A stretch of 64,000 bases of DNA from Chelatococcus sp. YT9 (GCF_018398315.1 NZ_JAHBRW010000001.1:3728501-3792500), one strand, 5' to 3'; shown: positions 1-8,923, counted from the stretch's first letter. The notes: generated by a model from the letters alone, not told the origin. Numbers and translations are program-made.

Positions 1-1
1 C

Positions 2-202
2 CACGTCATCGGGCACAATCTCGGTATCGCCGATGAGCATTACGTCGAACTCACGCAATCAGACCAGCCCGGCGAAACGGTACGCCTGATCGGCGGCGAG
101 ATCGAGCGCTTCGCTGCGCTCTGCCTGCGAGTCGTGCTTGATCTGGAAAAGTCTCTGCTGCCTGGCCGCCGGATACACACGAACAGACCAGTTGATCAGT
201 AA
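2..202 (+). CDS. 3' end of an unidentified gene (cut by window edge)
   Basis: An open frame without a start enters from the window edge and gives 66 residues before a TAA at 200-202. It ends 15 bases before the TIR-like gene, whose ribosome binding site lies in the gap, so it is probably the preceding member of the same operon. The visible tail is mixed charged and hydrophobic and has no motif I recognise. Codon use looks normal for this genome. The opposite strand is also open over this stretch, so the strand choice rests mainly on the operon-like spacing. Confidence 0.45.
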   Translation, partial: HVIGHNLGIADEHYVELTQSDQPGETVRLIGGEIERFAALCLRVVLDLEKSLLPGRRIHTNRPVDQ

Positions 203-217
203 GAAGAGGGGGGAGCT

Positions 218-715
218 ATGGGCTACCGCAACAAGACCTATGTGATTTTTGATGGCGACAACGACATGTGGGCCTATGCCTACATGAAGGGTTGGAACCA
301 GAACAAGAAGATCGATTTCAACTTCAACGACGCCCATGATCTGAACACGATCACCAATGCGTCGAGTGAGGCGAACACTAAACGGAAACTCCGCGAGCGG
401 TTCTCCACTGCGAAGCAGGCCATAGTGTTGATCGGGGAGTCGACCAAGAACCTGTATCGCTTCGTGCGGTGGGAGATCGAAGTCTGCCAGACGCTCGGCC
501 TGCCGGTCGTGGCTGTGAATCTGAACAAGATGCGGCGCTATGATGCCGACCTCTGCCCACCGATTCTTCGTGATGCAGACGCCGTGCATGTGTCTTTCAA
601 TGCCCGGATCATCAAGTACGCCCTCGATGATTTCTGTACGAGCTACAGTAAGTACCAGGGCAAAGGGGATAACTGGCATTATAAGGAGCAGGTTTATAAG
701 GACCTCGGCTTGTGA
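218..715 (+). CDS. TIR-like (ThsB / MTH538 type) nucleotide-signalling protein
   Basis: The 165-residue protein begins with the YVIFDGDND pattern of the MTH538 TIR-like family (DUF1863). A central beta strand (AIVLIGEST, about residues 69-77) is followed by the RFVRWEIE helix, which carries the family's conserved acidic residue. This is the family of the Thoeris sensor ThsB, which makes an NAD-derived signal on phage infection. The start has a strong purine-rich ribosome binding site (AGAGGGGGGAG). Its stop overlaps the GTG of the following SLATT gene by four bases, so the two are translation-coupled. No ThsA (SIR2/SLOG or Macro) gene is visible. The SLATT membrane protein is therefore the likely effector. 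The family call is strong; the function is inferred. Confidence 0.8.
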   Translation: MGYRNKTYVIFDGDNDMWAYAYMKGWNQNKKIDFNFNDAHDLNTITNASSEANTKRKLRERFSTAKQAIVLIGESTKNLYRFVRWEIEVCQTLGLPVVAVNLNKMRRYDADLCPPILRDADAVHVSFNARIIKYALDDFCTSYSKYQGKGDNWHYKEQVYKDLGL

Positions 716-1587
716 CGCCCGAAGATTACCCCGCTCTGTTCCATTCCGCTGACGCATCCTCGGTTGCCGCGCAATCGAGCTACCTATGGCTGATCCGGCT
801 CCAATATGGGCTGTTGATCACGGCCGCGTCAGTCGCGTTATGGTTCGATTATGCGCCCGCGCTTCTCCTCGTTTACGCGTTTATCGTCGGAGCATCGACG
901 GCGTTGCTGATCTATATGTCGGTCAAGAAGCCGGAGAAGGACTGGTACGGTTGCCGCGCGCTGGCAGAGTCCATCAAGACGTCGACCTGGCGCTATATGA
1001 TGCGCTCCGAGCCGTTCGAAGACGTTCCTCAGGTAAGTTCGGTTAAGCAGAAGTTCGCCGCGTTCCTCAAAGAGATTCTGGACGCAAATGGCCATGTGCG
1101 CGATTCAATCAGCCGCCGCCCCACGCCCGGCGATCAGATTACGCCCAAGATGAATGAAATCCGTGCCCTTCCTCTTGAGGAACGCCGTGAGTTTTATCGG
1201 ACCAAGCGCATTGTAGAACAACGCAACTGGTATGTTGGGAAGGTAAACACCAACCGACGGCATTTTCGGGGCTGGATTGCTTTCTGCATCCTCATTCAAG
1301 GCAGCGCTATCGTTCTTGCGCTCATCCGTTCGCACTATCCTGAAGGTTGGTCGGTCTGGCCGGCAGAACCGCTGCTTGTCGCCGCGTCTGCTGCGATCGG
1401 TTGGATTCAGATCAAGAAATTCAACGAGCTGGCCTCGGCCTATAGCCTCACAGCTCATGAGATCGGTATCATACAGACCCGGATCAGCGATGTTACGACC
1501 GAGTCTGAATTCTCTGAATTCGTGAACGAGTCTGAGCGCGCATTTTCGCGCGAACACACCCAATGGGTGGCGCGTCAGAACGATTGA
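712..1587 (+). CDS. SLATT-domain membrane effector (DUF4231-like)
   Basis: The 291-residue protein has two pairs of membrane segments, about residues 24-68 and 185-232. The first pair is followed by a DWYGCRALAESIKTSTW stretch typical of SLATT/DUF4231 proteins, and the C-terminal helical tail resembles the second SLATT half. Known SLATT proteins are two-TM modules tied to nucleotide-signalling conflict systems and are thought to act as membrane-permeabilising effectors. The gene starts with GTG inside the stop of the TIR-like gene (GTGA overlap), which implies coupled synthesis of sensor and effector. A hairpin immediately after the stop suggests the operon ends here. Alternative: a stand-alone SLATT membrane protein of unknown role. 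Confidence 0.82.
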   Translation: MTPEDYPALFHSADASSVAAQSSYLWLIRLQYGLLITAASVALWFDYAPALLLVYAFIVGASTALLIYMSVKKPEKDWYGCRALAESIKTSTWRYMMRSEPFEDVPQVSSVKQKFAAFLKEILDANGHVRDSISRRPTPGDQITPKMNEIRALPLEERREFYRTKRIVEQRNWYVGKVNTNRRHFRGWIAFCILIQGSAIVLALIRSHYPEGWSVWPAEPLLVAASAAIGWIQIKKFNELASAYSLTAHEIGIIQTRISDVTTESEFSEFVNESERAFSREHTQWVARQND

Positions 1588-1589
1588 CG

Positions 1590-1616
1590 CGGTGGCTAGT
1601 CGGCCACCGTCTTTCC
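1590..1616 (+). terminator. Probable terminator of the TIR-SLATT operon
   Basis: A 7-bp GC-rich stem (CGGTGGC at 1590-1596 with GCCACCG at 1603-1609, loop TAGTCG) starts two bases after the SLATT stop and is followed by TCTTTCCT. The T tract is weak, so termination may be partial. Confidence 0.55.
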
Positions 1617-1710
1617 TACTCGGGTCGGGTATCGAGTTCCGGGCTTTTGACGACTGTCATACCGCCTGCGGCAACTAAACGGTTTGACGGACAGCGCTTC
1701 GAGCAATGCA

Positions 1711-1750
1711 AGATCGGCGTGCCGGAAGGCGCCTTCCGGCACGCCGATCT
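1711..1750. repeat. Perfect 40-bp palindrome in a convergent intergenic region
   Basis: Positions 1711-1730 are the exact reverse complement of 1731-1750 with no spacer. It sits in the 333-base stretch (1588-1920) between the end of the SLATT gene and the end of the second ParB-like gene, which converge. I see no protein gene in this stretch. It has no T tract on either side, so it is not a classic terminator. It could act as a bidirectional stop, a partition-protein binding site or a recombination site. Confidence 0.9.
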
Positions 1751-1920
1751 GTGGTGCGGGAGCTTGTGGTGCTTCCGCAGGGCGGCTGGACCTGATGGCG
1801 GCCAGCCTGGTGGGCTTCCTGCGGGTTCGCCGCCATTCCCACCACCATGCTCGATCCGCCCCACAGTGCGGCGTCTCCCATGGTCCCCGCGCTTATCGGG
1901 TCCGGGTCCCCATTGCCTGC

Positions 1921-2850
1921 TCAGGCGTCAGGCTCAGCGATCGGCGCGAGCGTGTCGATCTCGGCGATTTTCTGGAATTCGCCGAGATATTCCTGGCGGT
2001 GGCTGGCAAGCCAGCGCGCCACTCGGCCATTGGCCAGAAGCTTGGCAACATAGCCGCGCGCCACCGTCAGATGCAGATTGTCGACCCCATAGGTTTCTTC
2101 AACCGATTTGACCTGCGTCTGCAGCGCCGCCAGTTCGCGCTCCATGCGCGCGATCTGCTGGCCGGACGGCGTCGGTATGCCGGCGCCTTTACCTTTCTTG
2201 GCTGTCGCCAGCTGATTGTCCGGGGTCGCCGCGCGAAGGGCGCGGGCGAACATGATCGAAAAATTGTTCTGCCCAATCATCAGGTCCGCCGCCTCGATCT
2301 GCCGCACCGCCGACATTTGCCGCAAAATGTCGAACACCTTCATCGAGCAGGGCGTGTCTTTCAGCATCTCGGCCGCTTCCGGGCTGATGCCCTCGAGCAG
2401 GCGGAAACGCCGGATGACCGATTCCACCTGCAGGTTGAGCGCCTCGGCAATATCGGTGGCCGCCACCCCGCGATCCATGGCCCGTGCGATCATCCGATGC
2501 TCCTGGATCGGTGGGATCCGGTTGACCCGCTTGTTATAGGTATAGGTGTCGTCGTCGGTGGCGATCAGGCATTCGACCTGTTCAATGCCAAGCTCCTTCA
2601 GCGCTTCGATCCGCAAATGCCCATCGAGCAGGAAATACGAGCCGGTCTTGGCCGTATCGGCCATGACCGCCGGGGCTTCGATCAGCCCGACCGCCTTGAT
2701 CGAGGAGAGCACCTGCGCGAAGGTTCGACCTTCACGCGCGCCATCGGGCAGCGTCTTGAGCGGCACGATGCTTGCGACGGGTATGGTCACGAACTGGCTT
2801 TCGAACGCCTGATGGATGCGATCGCCAGGATCGTCGATCCGCTCAGCCAT
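1921..2850 (-). CDS. ParB/RepB-type partition-like protein, second copy
   Basis: The 309-residue protein has a ParB N-terminal domain (VPLKTLPDG near residue 28; DGHLRIEALKELGI near 77). A helix-turn-helix region and a RepB-type C-terminal region ending in a coiled segment follow. I chose the ATG at 2850 because GGAGAGCACG precedes it and the start overlaps the stop of the upstream ParB-like gene by eight bases. It belongs to a recombinase-ParB-ParB cassette without ParA or a replicase, so plasmid segregation is unlikely. ParB-fold proteins bind CTP and DNA; here they may regulate or target the recombinase or the island. Role inferred. Confidence 0.8.
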   Translation of the reverse strand: MAERIDDPGDRIHQAFESQFVTIPVASIVPLKTLPDGAREGRTFAQVLSSIKAVGLIEAPAVMADTAKTGSYFLLDGHLRIEALKELGIEQVECLIATDDDTYTYNKRVNRIPPIQEHRMIARAMDRGVAATDIAEALNLQVESVIRRFRLLEGISPEAAEMLKDTPCSMKVFDILRQMSAVRQIEAADLMIGQNNFSIMFARALRAATPDNQLATAKKGKGAGIPTPSGQQIARMERELAALQTQVKSVEETYGVDNLHLTVARGYVAKLLANGRVARWLASHRQEYLGEFQKIAEIDTLAPIAEPDA

Positions 2851-3742
2851 CGTGCTCTCCCGCAATCCGCATTGCCAGCGCCCGCGGCATCGTCGCCAGG
2901 CCTTCGGCTCTGAGCAGGTTAAGAAAGCTCTCGTCGGTGAGCAGGTCTTTGAGCGCCTCGACAATGAACAAGAGCCGCGTCTGCGTGAAATCGGATTTCT
3001 TGACCAGGAGCCGCTGCTTTTCCGCCTCGCGCTGGTAGACCTGCATGAGATCGTTGGCGGTCATCCGTCTCCCGCTGCCCTTGCGGCCCAGTCGCCCCGA
3101 AGGCAGCCCCTTGCGCTGCGCCCGCAAGCGCATGTCGAGAATGCGCCGCGCAGCCGCCAGCTTCTTGCCTCTGAGCTTGCCGGTCTCATAGGCGTCGAGC
3201 AGCAGGGTCTGGGCTTCTTCGCTCTCGGCCTTGGAAATCTCCATCGCCAGCGTGATCGGGATGACGCCGGTTTCGACCGCAGCGACCAACCGTTCCTCGC
3301 CGCGCTCAAGCAGCGAAGCGATCATGTTGACCCAGGACGCGCCGACGCCGAGCTTTTCGCCGATCGCCGTGTCGTTAAAGCCGCGGGCGCGCAAGGCGCC
3401 GATCTCGCGCATGATATCGATCGGACGCGGCGTGCGCCGGGCAATGTTTTCAACCAGGCTCATCACCAGGCATTGGCTCTCGCTGGCCTCGATCACCACG
3501 GCCGGGATTTCGCTCTGGCCGAGCATCTGGAAGGCCTCAAGCCGGCCTTCGCCGCAGACCAGATCGTAGCGCGCGCCGCCCGGGCCATCATGGCGCGCCA
3601 CCGTGATTGGGCGCTTGAGCCCGATCGCCTCGATATTGTTGACGATCTCGCGGTGCTGGCGCTTGTTGCGCGCCCGCGAATTAAGAACCGTGATCCGCGA
3701 GATCGGGATCATTTCCACCTGTGTCGAACGCACGGCAGGCAT
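2843..3742 (-). CDS. ParB/RepB-type partition-like protein, first copy
   Basis: The 299-residue protein shows a full ParB N-terminal domain with the CGEGRLEAF box (about residues 64-72) and the LVENIARR box (about 94-102). A helix-turn-helix segment (GEKLGVGASWVNMIASLLERG) and a basic C-terminal region follow. The ATG at 3742 shares one base with the recombinase stop (TGATG), so translation is coupled. It is paralogous to the next gene, and tandem ParB pairs of this kind accompany large serine recombinases in alphaproteobacterial islands. No parA or repC is nearby. Confidence 0.85.
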   Translation of the reverse strand: MPAVRSTQVEMIPISRITVLNSRARNKRQHREIVNNIEAIGLKRPITVARHDGPGGARYDLVCGEGRLEAFQMLGQSEIPAVVIEASESQCLVMSLVENIARRTPRPIDIMREIGALRARGFNDTAIGEKLGVGASWVNMIASLLERGEERLVAAVETGVIPITLAMEISKAESEEAQTLLLDAYETGKLRGKKLAAARRILDMRLRAQRKGLPSGRLGRKGSGRRMTANDLMQVYQREAEKQRLLVKKSDFTQTRLLFIVEALKDLLTDESFLNLLRAEGLATMPRALAMRIAGEHDG

Positions 3743-5310
3743 CAGGCAGCCTCCGGTAAGGGGATGGGAGCGGCGATGGTGTAGAGAAGATCGAGGTCGT
3801 CGAAGCGGTAGGCGTCGAGGACAAGCGCATTGTCTTCGCTCAGCCGGACCTTCTCGGAAAGTGTCTCGATGCGCGGGAAAAGATAATAGTCGAATGGCGC
3901 GCGGTTGGTACGGTCCATGCGCACGACCACGGTGATGTCGGGCGCAAGCGAAGCATCGAAACGCAGCTTCCAGCGCAAAAGCCCCGTCGGGGTCTCGAAA
4001 CAGCGCGCGATCACCACCGAGACGCTGAATTCGCCATTGACGATCACCCGGTCGCTCTCGTCCTCCTGCCAGCTCTCGCTGCCCGTGGCCGTAAGCCCCG
4101 CAATCAGCTCGGTCACAATGCCGGGATGAAGCTGGCGCAGCTGCCGGTTGATTTCGATGTAGCGATAGTCCCGCTCTGGCGTGAACCCGACCAGACTATA
4201 GGCTCTGAGCAGGCTGCCGAACCGCGAACTGTAAGCGCTGCTCGAGGCCATGGCCTCGCATTCGTCGATGATGATCCCCGAAAGCATGCCCTGACGCTGG
4301 TAGAGTTCGGCCAGGGCCTGAAGCATCTCCTCATCGCTCAAGCGGAACGAGCGCGCGGCGATGATCGTGCGCGCCGCCTCGAACAATTCGCGTTCGACAA
4401 TAGCCTCAAACGCGCCATCGGCGCGGATCCACATCTCGGGCGCATTGCGCACCCGCTTCTTCTTGAGCTTGAACGAACGGCGGTTCCAGACATTGTCGCC
4501 AACATATTTCTCATTGATCAGGACCTGATGGACCGTGCCGCGCGTCCAAAGCCGGCCAAGATCGGTTTTGAAGCCGCGCGCATTGAGGTCGGCCGCGATC
4601 GCGCTTTCGCTGCGGCCTTCATGGACAAAGGCGCGGTAAATCTCGCGCACCAGCGCGACCTCTTCCTCCGGTCCCGGCGTCAGGATCACCCGGTCGGTCT
4701 GGATGCTCTTGTGCTCGCCGCGCGAAAGAACCCCCTTGATGGCGCCATGCTCATCGATCAGCATGCGGCGCAGGCCAAAACCGGCCGGTCCGCCCTGGCG
4801 AAAACCCTTTTCGATCAGCCTTCCTTGCCCGGCAAACACCTTGGTCGAGAGCTCGCGGCTATATTCGCCGGCCATGGCGCGTTTGACGCCTTTGACGATG
4901 GTCGAGACCGGGCTGCCATCATTGTCGAATTGCTCGGCGCAATATTGCACGGCAATCCCGGCGCGCCGGCAGATATATTCGTAGTAGGCGCTCTCATCGG
5001 CATCCTGGAACCGGCCCCAGCGGCTGACATCATAGACCAGCACCAATGTGAAATCGGCCGTGCCGGCCTCAACATCCTCGATCAACTGCCTGAGCGCATC
5101 GCGGCCCTCGATCTTGAGCCCGCTCTTGCCAGCATCGGCATAGGTGCGCACGATCTCGATGCCGCGCGCTTCTGCATATTGCCGGATCGCGTCGGATTGG
5201 TTTTCAGTCGAATATTTCTGATGATCGGTCGACATGCGGACATATTCGGCCGCGCGCACCAGAGGTGCCGGCTCGGATCGGTCGTCGTCGTTAAGATCCC
5301 ATCTCGGCAA
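3742..5310 (-). CDS. Large serine recombinase
   Basis: The 522-residue protein has an N-terminal resolvase domain with the nucleophile region YVRMSTDHQ (Ser27) and the VYDVSRWGR motif near residue 92. A recombinase domain (PAGFGLRR near 177) and a long C-terminal DNA-binding part follow. The start is a TTG at 5310 preceded by AGGAAAGGG; the first internal ATG would delete the catalytic serine region. It leads a coupled cassette with two ParB-like proteins. A long inverted repeat lies just upstream. Such enzymes integrate and excise islands or phages, or transpose. I cannot see attachment-site pairs within this window. Confidence 0.88.
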   Translation of the reverse strand: MPRWDLNDDDRSEPAPLVRAAEYVRMSTDHQKYSTENQSDAIRQYAEARGIEIVRTYADAGKSGLKIEGRDALRQLIEDVEAGTADFTLVLVYDVSRWGRFQDADESAYYEYICRRAGIAVQYCAEQFDNDGSPVSTIVKGVKRAMAGEYSRELSTKVFAGQGRLIEKGFRQGGPAGFGLRRMLIDEHGAIKGVLSRGEHKSIQTDRVILTPGPEEEVALVREIYRAFVHEGRSESAIAADLNARGFKTDLGRLWTRGTVHQVLINEKYVGDNVWNRRSFKLKKKRVRNAPEMWIRADGAFEAIVERELFEAARTIIAARSFRLSDEEMLQALAELYQRQGMLSGIIIDECEAMASSSAYSSRFGSLLRAYSLVGFTPERDYRYIEINRQLRQLHPGIVTELIAGLTATGSESWQEDESDRVIVNGEFSVSVVIARCFETPTGLLRWKLRFDASLAPDITVVVRMDRTNRAPFDYYLFPRIETLSEKVRLSEDNALVLDAYRFDDLDLLYTIAAPIPLPEAA

Positions 5311-5332
5311 ACTTTGCCCTTTCCTGCTTTAC

Positions 5333-5363
5333 CTGAGGCGGTCCGGGCAACCGACCGCCTCAG
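5333..5363. promoter_or_regulatory. 11-bp perfect inverted repeat upstream of the recombinase
   Basis: CTGAGGCGGTC (5333-5343) is repeated in reverse complement at 5353-5363, with a 9-base spacer. It lies between the divergent recombinase gene and the HTH-containing gene starting at 5423. It is well placed as an operator for one of the ParB-like or HTH proteins, or as a recombinase binding site. There is no T tract. Confidence 0.7.
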
Positions 5364-5422
5364 CACGTGGCCTCGCCACCGCTTCCGCACCTCGACCAGT
5401 TTAACTGCGGAGAGACCGGAAG

Positions 5423-6088
5423 ATGTTGCAGAAAAAGGGCAGGAAATTACCGCCATGGAAAGGTGTCCTGGCCACGCGCCAGATCTATGCGCAAACCATG
5501 GCCGAACTGCTGCGCAAGGAGCACGGCGACAGCCACCGTGCGATCAAGCAGATCATGCGCCAGACCCATGCCAGCGAGCGCACCGTCAAACACTGGCTCT
5601 CGGGCCAACACGGTCCCGATACGGTGTTTTTCTTGCGTCTCGTGGTGTCCTCACCAGTCATTCGCGCGTTCGTCCTCGGGATCATCGAGGGACCGGTGGC
5701 CGCCAAACTGTCAGGGCCAGTCGATCGCTATGCGCTGGCGGCGGCCAGGTGCGCCTATGTCGTCGGCGAGTTTGCCGGGGGCAGGAGACCTGCCGATCAC
5801 CGGCCAAATGACCCTAAAGATGACTCTAATCGCGACCCTATGAATGACCCTGATCGGGCTGAACTCAATGAGCGCCAATACTGGTTTCTGGCCAGACTCG
5901 CCGAAGGCGATCGCTGCGGCGCCAGCGAGATCATGGCCTTGTGGCAAGTCAGCCTCAAAACCGCGCGCCGCGACATCGCTGCGCTGAAAACGGCGAACCT
6001 GATCTGCTATGTCGGATCGCGGCGGAAAGGGCGATATCGACGAACAAGCGCTGCTTCGGAAACCGACGCGCGTCCGCTCGGCGGATGA
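5423..6088 (+). CDS. Two-domain helix-turn-helix protein of unknown role
   Basis: The 221-residue protein has an N-terminal helical region with a predicted helix-turn-helix (AIKQIMRQTHASERTVKHWL, about residues 40-59). A charged linker of repeated Asn-Asp-Pro-like residues (about 125-145) joins it to a C-terminal winged helix (ALWQVSLKTARRDIAALKTANLI, about 172-194). The ATG follows GGAGAGACCGGAAG. It is divergent from the recombinase cassette across a palindrome and convergent with the helicase gene, so it may be the cassette's regulator. I do not recognise a named family. Confidence 0.6.
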   Translation: MLQKKGRKLPPWKGVLATRQIYAQTMAELLRKEHGDSHRAIKQIMRQTHASERTVKHWLSGQHGPDTVFFLRLVVSSPVIRAFVLGIIEGPVAAKLSGPVDRYALAAARCAYVVGEFAGGRRPADHRPNDPKDDSNRDPMNDPDRAELNERQYWFLARLAEGDRCGASEIMALWQVSLKTARRDIAALKTANLICYVGSRRKGRYRRTSAASETDARPLGG

Positions 6089-6136
6089 GGCCGTCATTGG
6101 GGCGAATTGTACTTCGTTCCAGCCGCCGACCCGGCC

Positions 6137-8923
6137 TTATGCGCGTCGTCGCAAGCGCGCGGCCGAAGGCGCCTCGGCTCCTTCACTATGCCTGCAATCG
6201 GGGAACTGGTTGCACCCGCTGAACACCGTGCCGTTCCTGTTGCGCTTCTCGACCATCTGCCCGACCAGACACTTGGGGCATTGACGCAGCGCCGCGCCTT
6301 CGATCGTCTCAAACCGGATCTCGTCGCCCGCGATCTCGCACAGCTCCCGGATATAGCGGGATGGCTGCCGGCTATTGGTGATGAGATATGCGCCTCGGCT
6401 GGCGCGTGTCAGCGCAACGTAGAACAGACGTCGTTCTTCCGCATATGCGTAGGTCTCTGGGCGCGGAATAACCAGATTGAGCAGTTCATCGTCCTCGATG
6501 CGGCTCGGCACACCGTAGTCGCCCTCGCTCACATCGAGCAAAACCGTGTAATCGGCCTCAAGCCCCTTGGCCCGGTGAAAGGACATCCCCGAAACCTCGA
6601 TATGGGCAAAGGCGGGCGGACGTCCTGCGAAGGGATCGAGCAGATTGTACCGCCATAAAACCAGAACCTTGAGCTTGGCGTCCGGCTCCTTGCGCCACTG
6701 CGCGGCGATACCGCCCAGAGCCGTGTCGAGCCGTTCGAGCAGGCGATGGCAAGCCTGAGCAAAATCGGGTCTGCCGCGCTCATCTTCAATGGGAATGACG
6801 CGGATCGAGCGCGCAATTGCGGGCCGGGTCGAGCGGACCGCTTTGGCGATCTGCTCGGGATTGCGCTGGACGAACTTGGCGGCCGTTTCGGCAATCAGCT
6901 GATTGCAGCGATATGTCTGTTCCAGGCGCCCCCGCCAGCTTGCCCCGAAATTGGCCTCGAACTGCGTGAAGATCGTGATGTCCGATCCGGCAAAACGGTA
7001 GATCGACTGCCAGTCGTCGCCGACGGCGAATACCTTGCTGAACGCCTTCTGCTGCTTGAGCGCTTTGATGAGATTGGCGCGCGGCTCGGAGATATCCTGG
7101 AACTCGTCGACAAGGATCAGCGAGTAGGGACTCTGATAGCGGCCGGTTTCGACAAGCCGTACGGCATCGGCGATCATGGAATCGAAATCGATCCGGTTGG
7201 TCTCTTCCAGGCGCCGGGAATAGTCTTGCGCGATCGACCAAACGACACGGGCATAGAGCTTTGCCCGCTCCTTGTCGTGCAGCGTTTTCGCACGCTCGAG
7301 CAGCATGTCGAGCGTCAACTGGCTGGCGCGAATGTGCTTGATGCAGATCGATATGAGCTTGTGGTAATGCTTGATCACCACCGGCTCGAGCGCTTTGGTG
7401 ATCTCGGCATAGCTCTTGCGCTCCAATGGCACGGCGCGCTGCGCCAGCTCGGCTTCGAGCGTGCTCAAGAGCGTTTCGCTGCTGGCCTGTGCTGACGTCG
7501 TCTCGAAGAAATCGATGCCTTTGCGGCCATAGGCCTGCCGCTTGCTCTCGGCATGCTCGACATAGTCCGTAAACGGTGAGGTCCCATCGGCATTAAGCGC
7601 GAAATGCTCATGCACCGTATCGGACTGCGGGTAATAGAAGTCGGGATGGAGGTGGCGCACCGTGCCATCATCGTCTTCGACCGCGATCTGCCGCTCATAA
7701 TCGAAGGCCACGGAATGCAGCCATAGCCAATTGACGATCTTCTGCTCCTGCAGGGATTTGACGACGGTGCCGGCAAGCGAACCGATTGTGGCAGACCCCT
7801 TCCTGAGGCGATCGGAGACATAGCGATTGTAGTCGGTTTCCGTGTCGAAGACCTCGACCGGAATGTCGGCCTTGGGATGCACCACCAACAGGTCGCTCCA
7901 CATCCGCGCGAATTCCGGATCGCTCTCGACCAAGGTTTGGATGATCTCTTCGATGACCCTGGTTTCGCCGGCGGGGTGCTCGACCCAATTGGCCAGTTGG
8001 GGCGGCCGGCCCTCGACCTCCTCGATAATGCCGCGTCCCAGCGCATGAAACGTCGTGACGCGGCAAGCCAGTTCGCTTTCCTCGACCTGCAACTGCCGGG
8101 CGATCCGGGTCTTCAATTCATCGGCAGCACTCTTGTTGAAAGCCAGAAGCAGGATCTCCTCAGGCCGGTAGAGCTGCTTTTCCAGGACATAGGCAACCTT
8201 GCCGACCATGGTCGCGGACTTGCCCGAGCCCGCCGAGGCGACCAGCAAATTGTTGTCCTCGAGGCGAATGCAGGCTTCGCGTTGCTGATCGGACAGGGAC
8301 CGCCCGTCGAGATCGTCGAAGAACGGCCCGAATTTTTCCAGCTCCGCGGCGACGAATGCTTCATTATAGGCTTGGCGAACGCCCGGATCCGTCAGGAAGG
8401 TGAATGACGCCGGCAGAGACGCCTTGAGCTTGACCGGCATCAACTGTGAATTCAGGAGCGGATGCGCGAGGGCCGCCGCCGCATCGCCTGGCACGCTGGC
8501 AATCGCCCGGCCAAGATCGGCCTGAGCGAGATACTGCCTGCTGCCTTCGGTGATTTTCCGAAGCCGGGCATCGACATCGTGCAAGCGGCCAGTTTCGGCG
8601 CCAATCAGGCCGAAAAGATGAGTATTGATGAAGGCGTGAAGGTCGGCGACCAATTGCGCGGCTGCTTCACCCGTCAGGCCGGACAGACCATCCGTTCTGC
8701 CGCGAGAGCGGATCTCAACGCTGTGCCACAGCAGAGCCTTGCTGGCCGAAATCGACACGATATCGAGGCAGGCAAGCTCGATATCGCCATCCTGGCGCAG
8801 CCGGATGCGCCCGGATGATTTCGGATCCAGGGTCAGCTTCCATTTTCCGGAAGCAAACAACCTTGCAAGAAAGCCGGGGCGGTATGTCTGCGCCCGGCTG
8901 GACAACAATTTGCTCAATGCCAC
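6137..8923 (-). CDS. UvrD/HelD-type superfamily 1 DNA helicase with C-terminal zinc ribbon
   Basis: The 928-residue protein has a helicase-IV-like N-terminal region and a Walker A motif (SAGSGKSATM near residue 230). Further motifs are DEFQDIS (motif II), QTYRCNQ (motif IV) and YVALTRASRGAYL (motif VI). A topoisomerase-I-like zinc ribbon (CPKC...GCNQFPDC) closes the C terminus. The start is a GTG at 8923. It is the last gene of a candidate operon with two tiny paralogous proteins and a DUF1883-TIR gene (gaps 130, 13 and 26 bases). UvrD-family helicases are common partners in phage-defence systems. An ordinary repair role is the alternative. Confidence 0.85.
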   Translation of the reverse strand: MALSKLLSSRAQTYRPGFLARLFASGKWKLTLDPKSSGRIRLRQDGDIELACLDIVSISASKALLWHSVEIRSRGRTDGLSGLTGEAAAQLVADLHAFINTHLFGLIGAETGRLHDVDARLRKITEGSRQYLAQADLGRAIASVPGDAAAALAHPLLNSQLMPVKLKASLPASFTFLTDPGVRQAYNEAFVAAELEKFGPFFDDLDGRSLSDQQREACIRLEDNNLLVASAGSGKSATMVGKVAYVLEKQLYRPEEILLLAFNKSAADELKTRIARQLQVEESELACRVTTFHALGRGIIEEVEGRPPQLANWVEHPAGETRVIEEIIQTLVESDPEFARMWSDLLVVHPKADIPVEVFDTETDYNRYVSDRLRKGSATIGSLAGTVVKSLQEQKIVNWLWLHSVAFDYERQIAVEDDDGTVRHLHPDFYYPQSDTVHEHFALNADGTSPFTDYVEHAESKRQAYGRKGIDFFETTSAQASSETLLSTLEAELAQRAVPLERKSYAEITKALEPVVIKHYHKLISICIKHIRASQLTLDMLLERAKTLHDKERAKLYARVVWSIAQDYSRRLEETNRIDFDSMIADAVRLVETGRYQSPYSLILVDEFQDISEPRANLIKALKQQKAFSKVFAVGDDWQSIYRFAGSDITIFTQFEANFGASWRGRLEQTYRCNQLIAETAAKFVQRNPEQIAKAVRSTRPAIARSIRVIPIEDERGRPDFAQACHRLLERLDTALGGIAAQWRKEPDAKLKVLVLWRYNLLDPFAGRPPAFAHIEVSGMSFHRAKGLEADYTVLLDVSEGDYGVPSRIEDDELLNLVIPRPETYAYAEERRLFYVALTRASRGAYLITNSRQPSRYIRELCEIAGDEIRFETIEGAALRQCPKCLVGQMVEKRNRNGTVFSGCNQFPDCRHSEGAEAPSAARLRRRA

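Noticed and set aside
218-715. Classic Thoeris system
   Set aside because: The TIR protein is of the ThsB type, but no ThsA gene is present; the partner is a SLATT membrane protein, so I do not call it Thoeris.
1684-2913. Long plus-strand open frame opposite the ParB-like gene
   Set aside because: It has no recognisable domain, is rich in Arg, and is a shadow of the real minus-strand gene in high-GC DNA. The same holds for the long antisense frames at 4126-5811, 50487-52463, 52712-54172 and 56410-57597.
1921-3742. A repABC plasmid replication module
   Set aside because: The two RepB-like proteins lack RepA, RepC and a counter-transcribed RNA region, and they are coupled to a recombinase instead.
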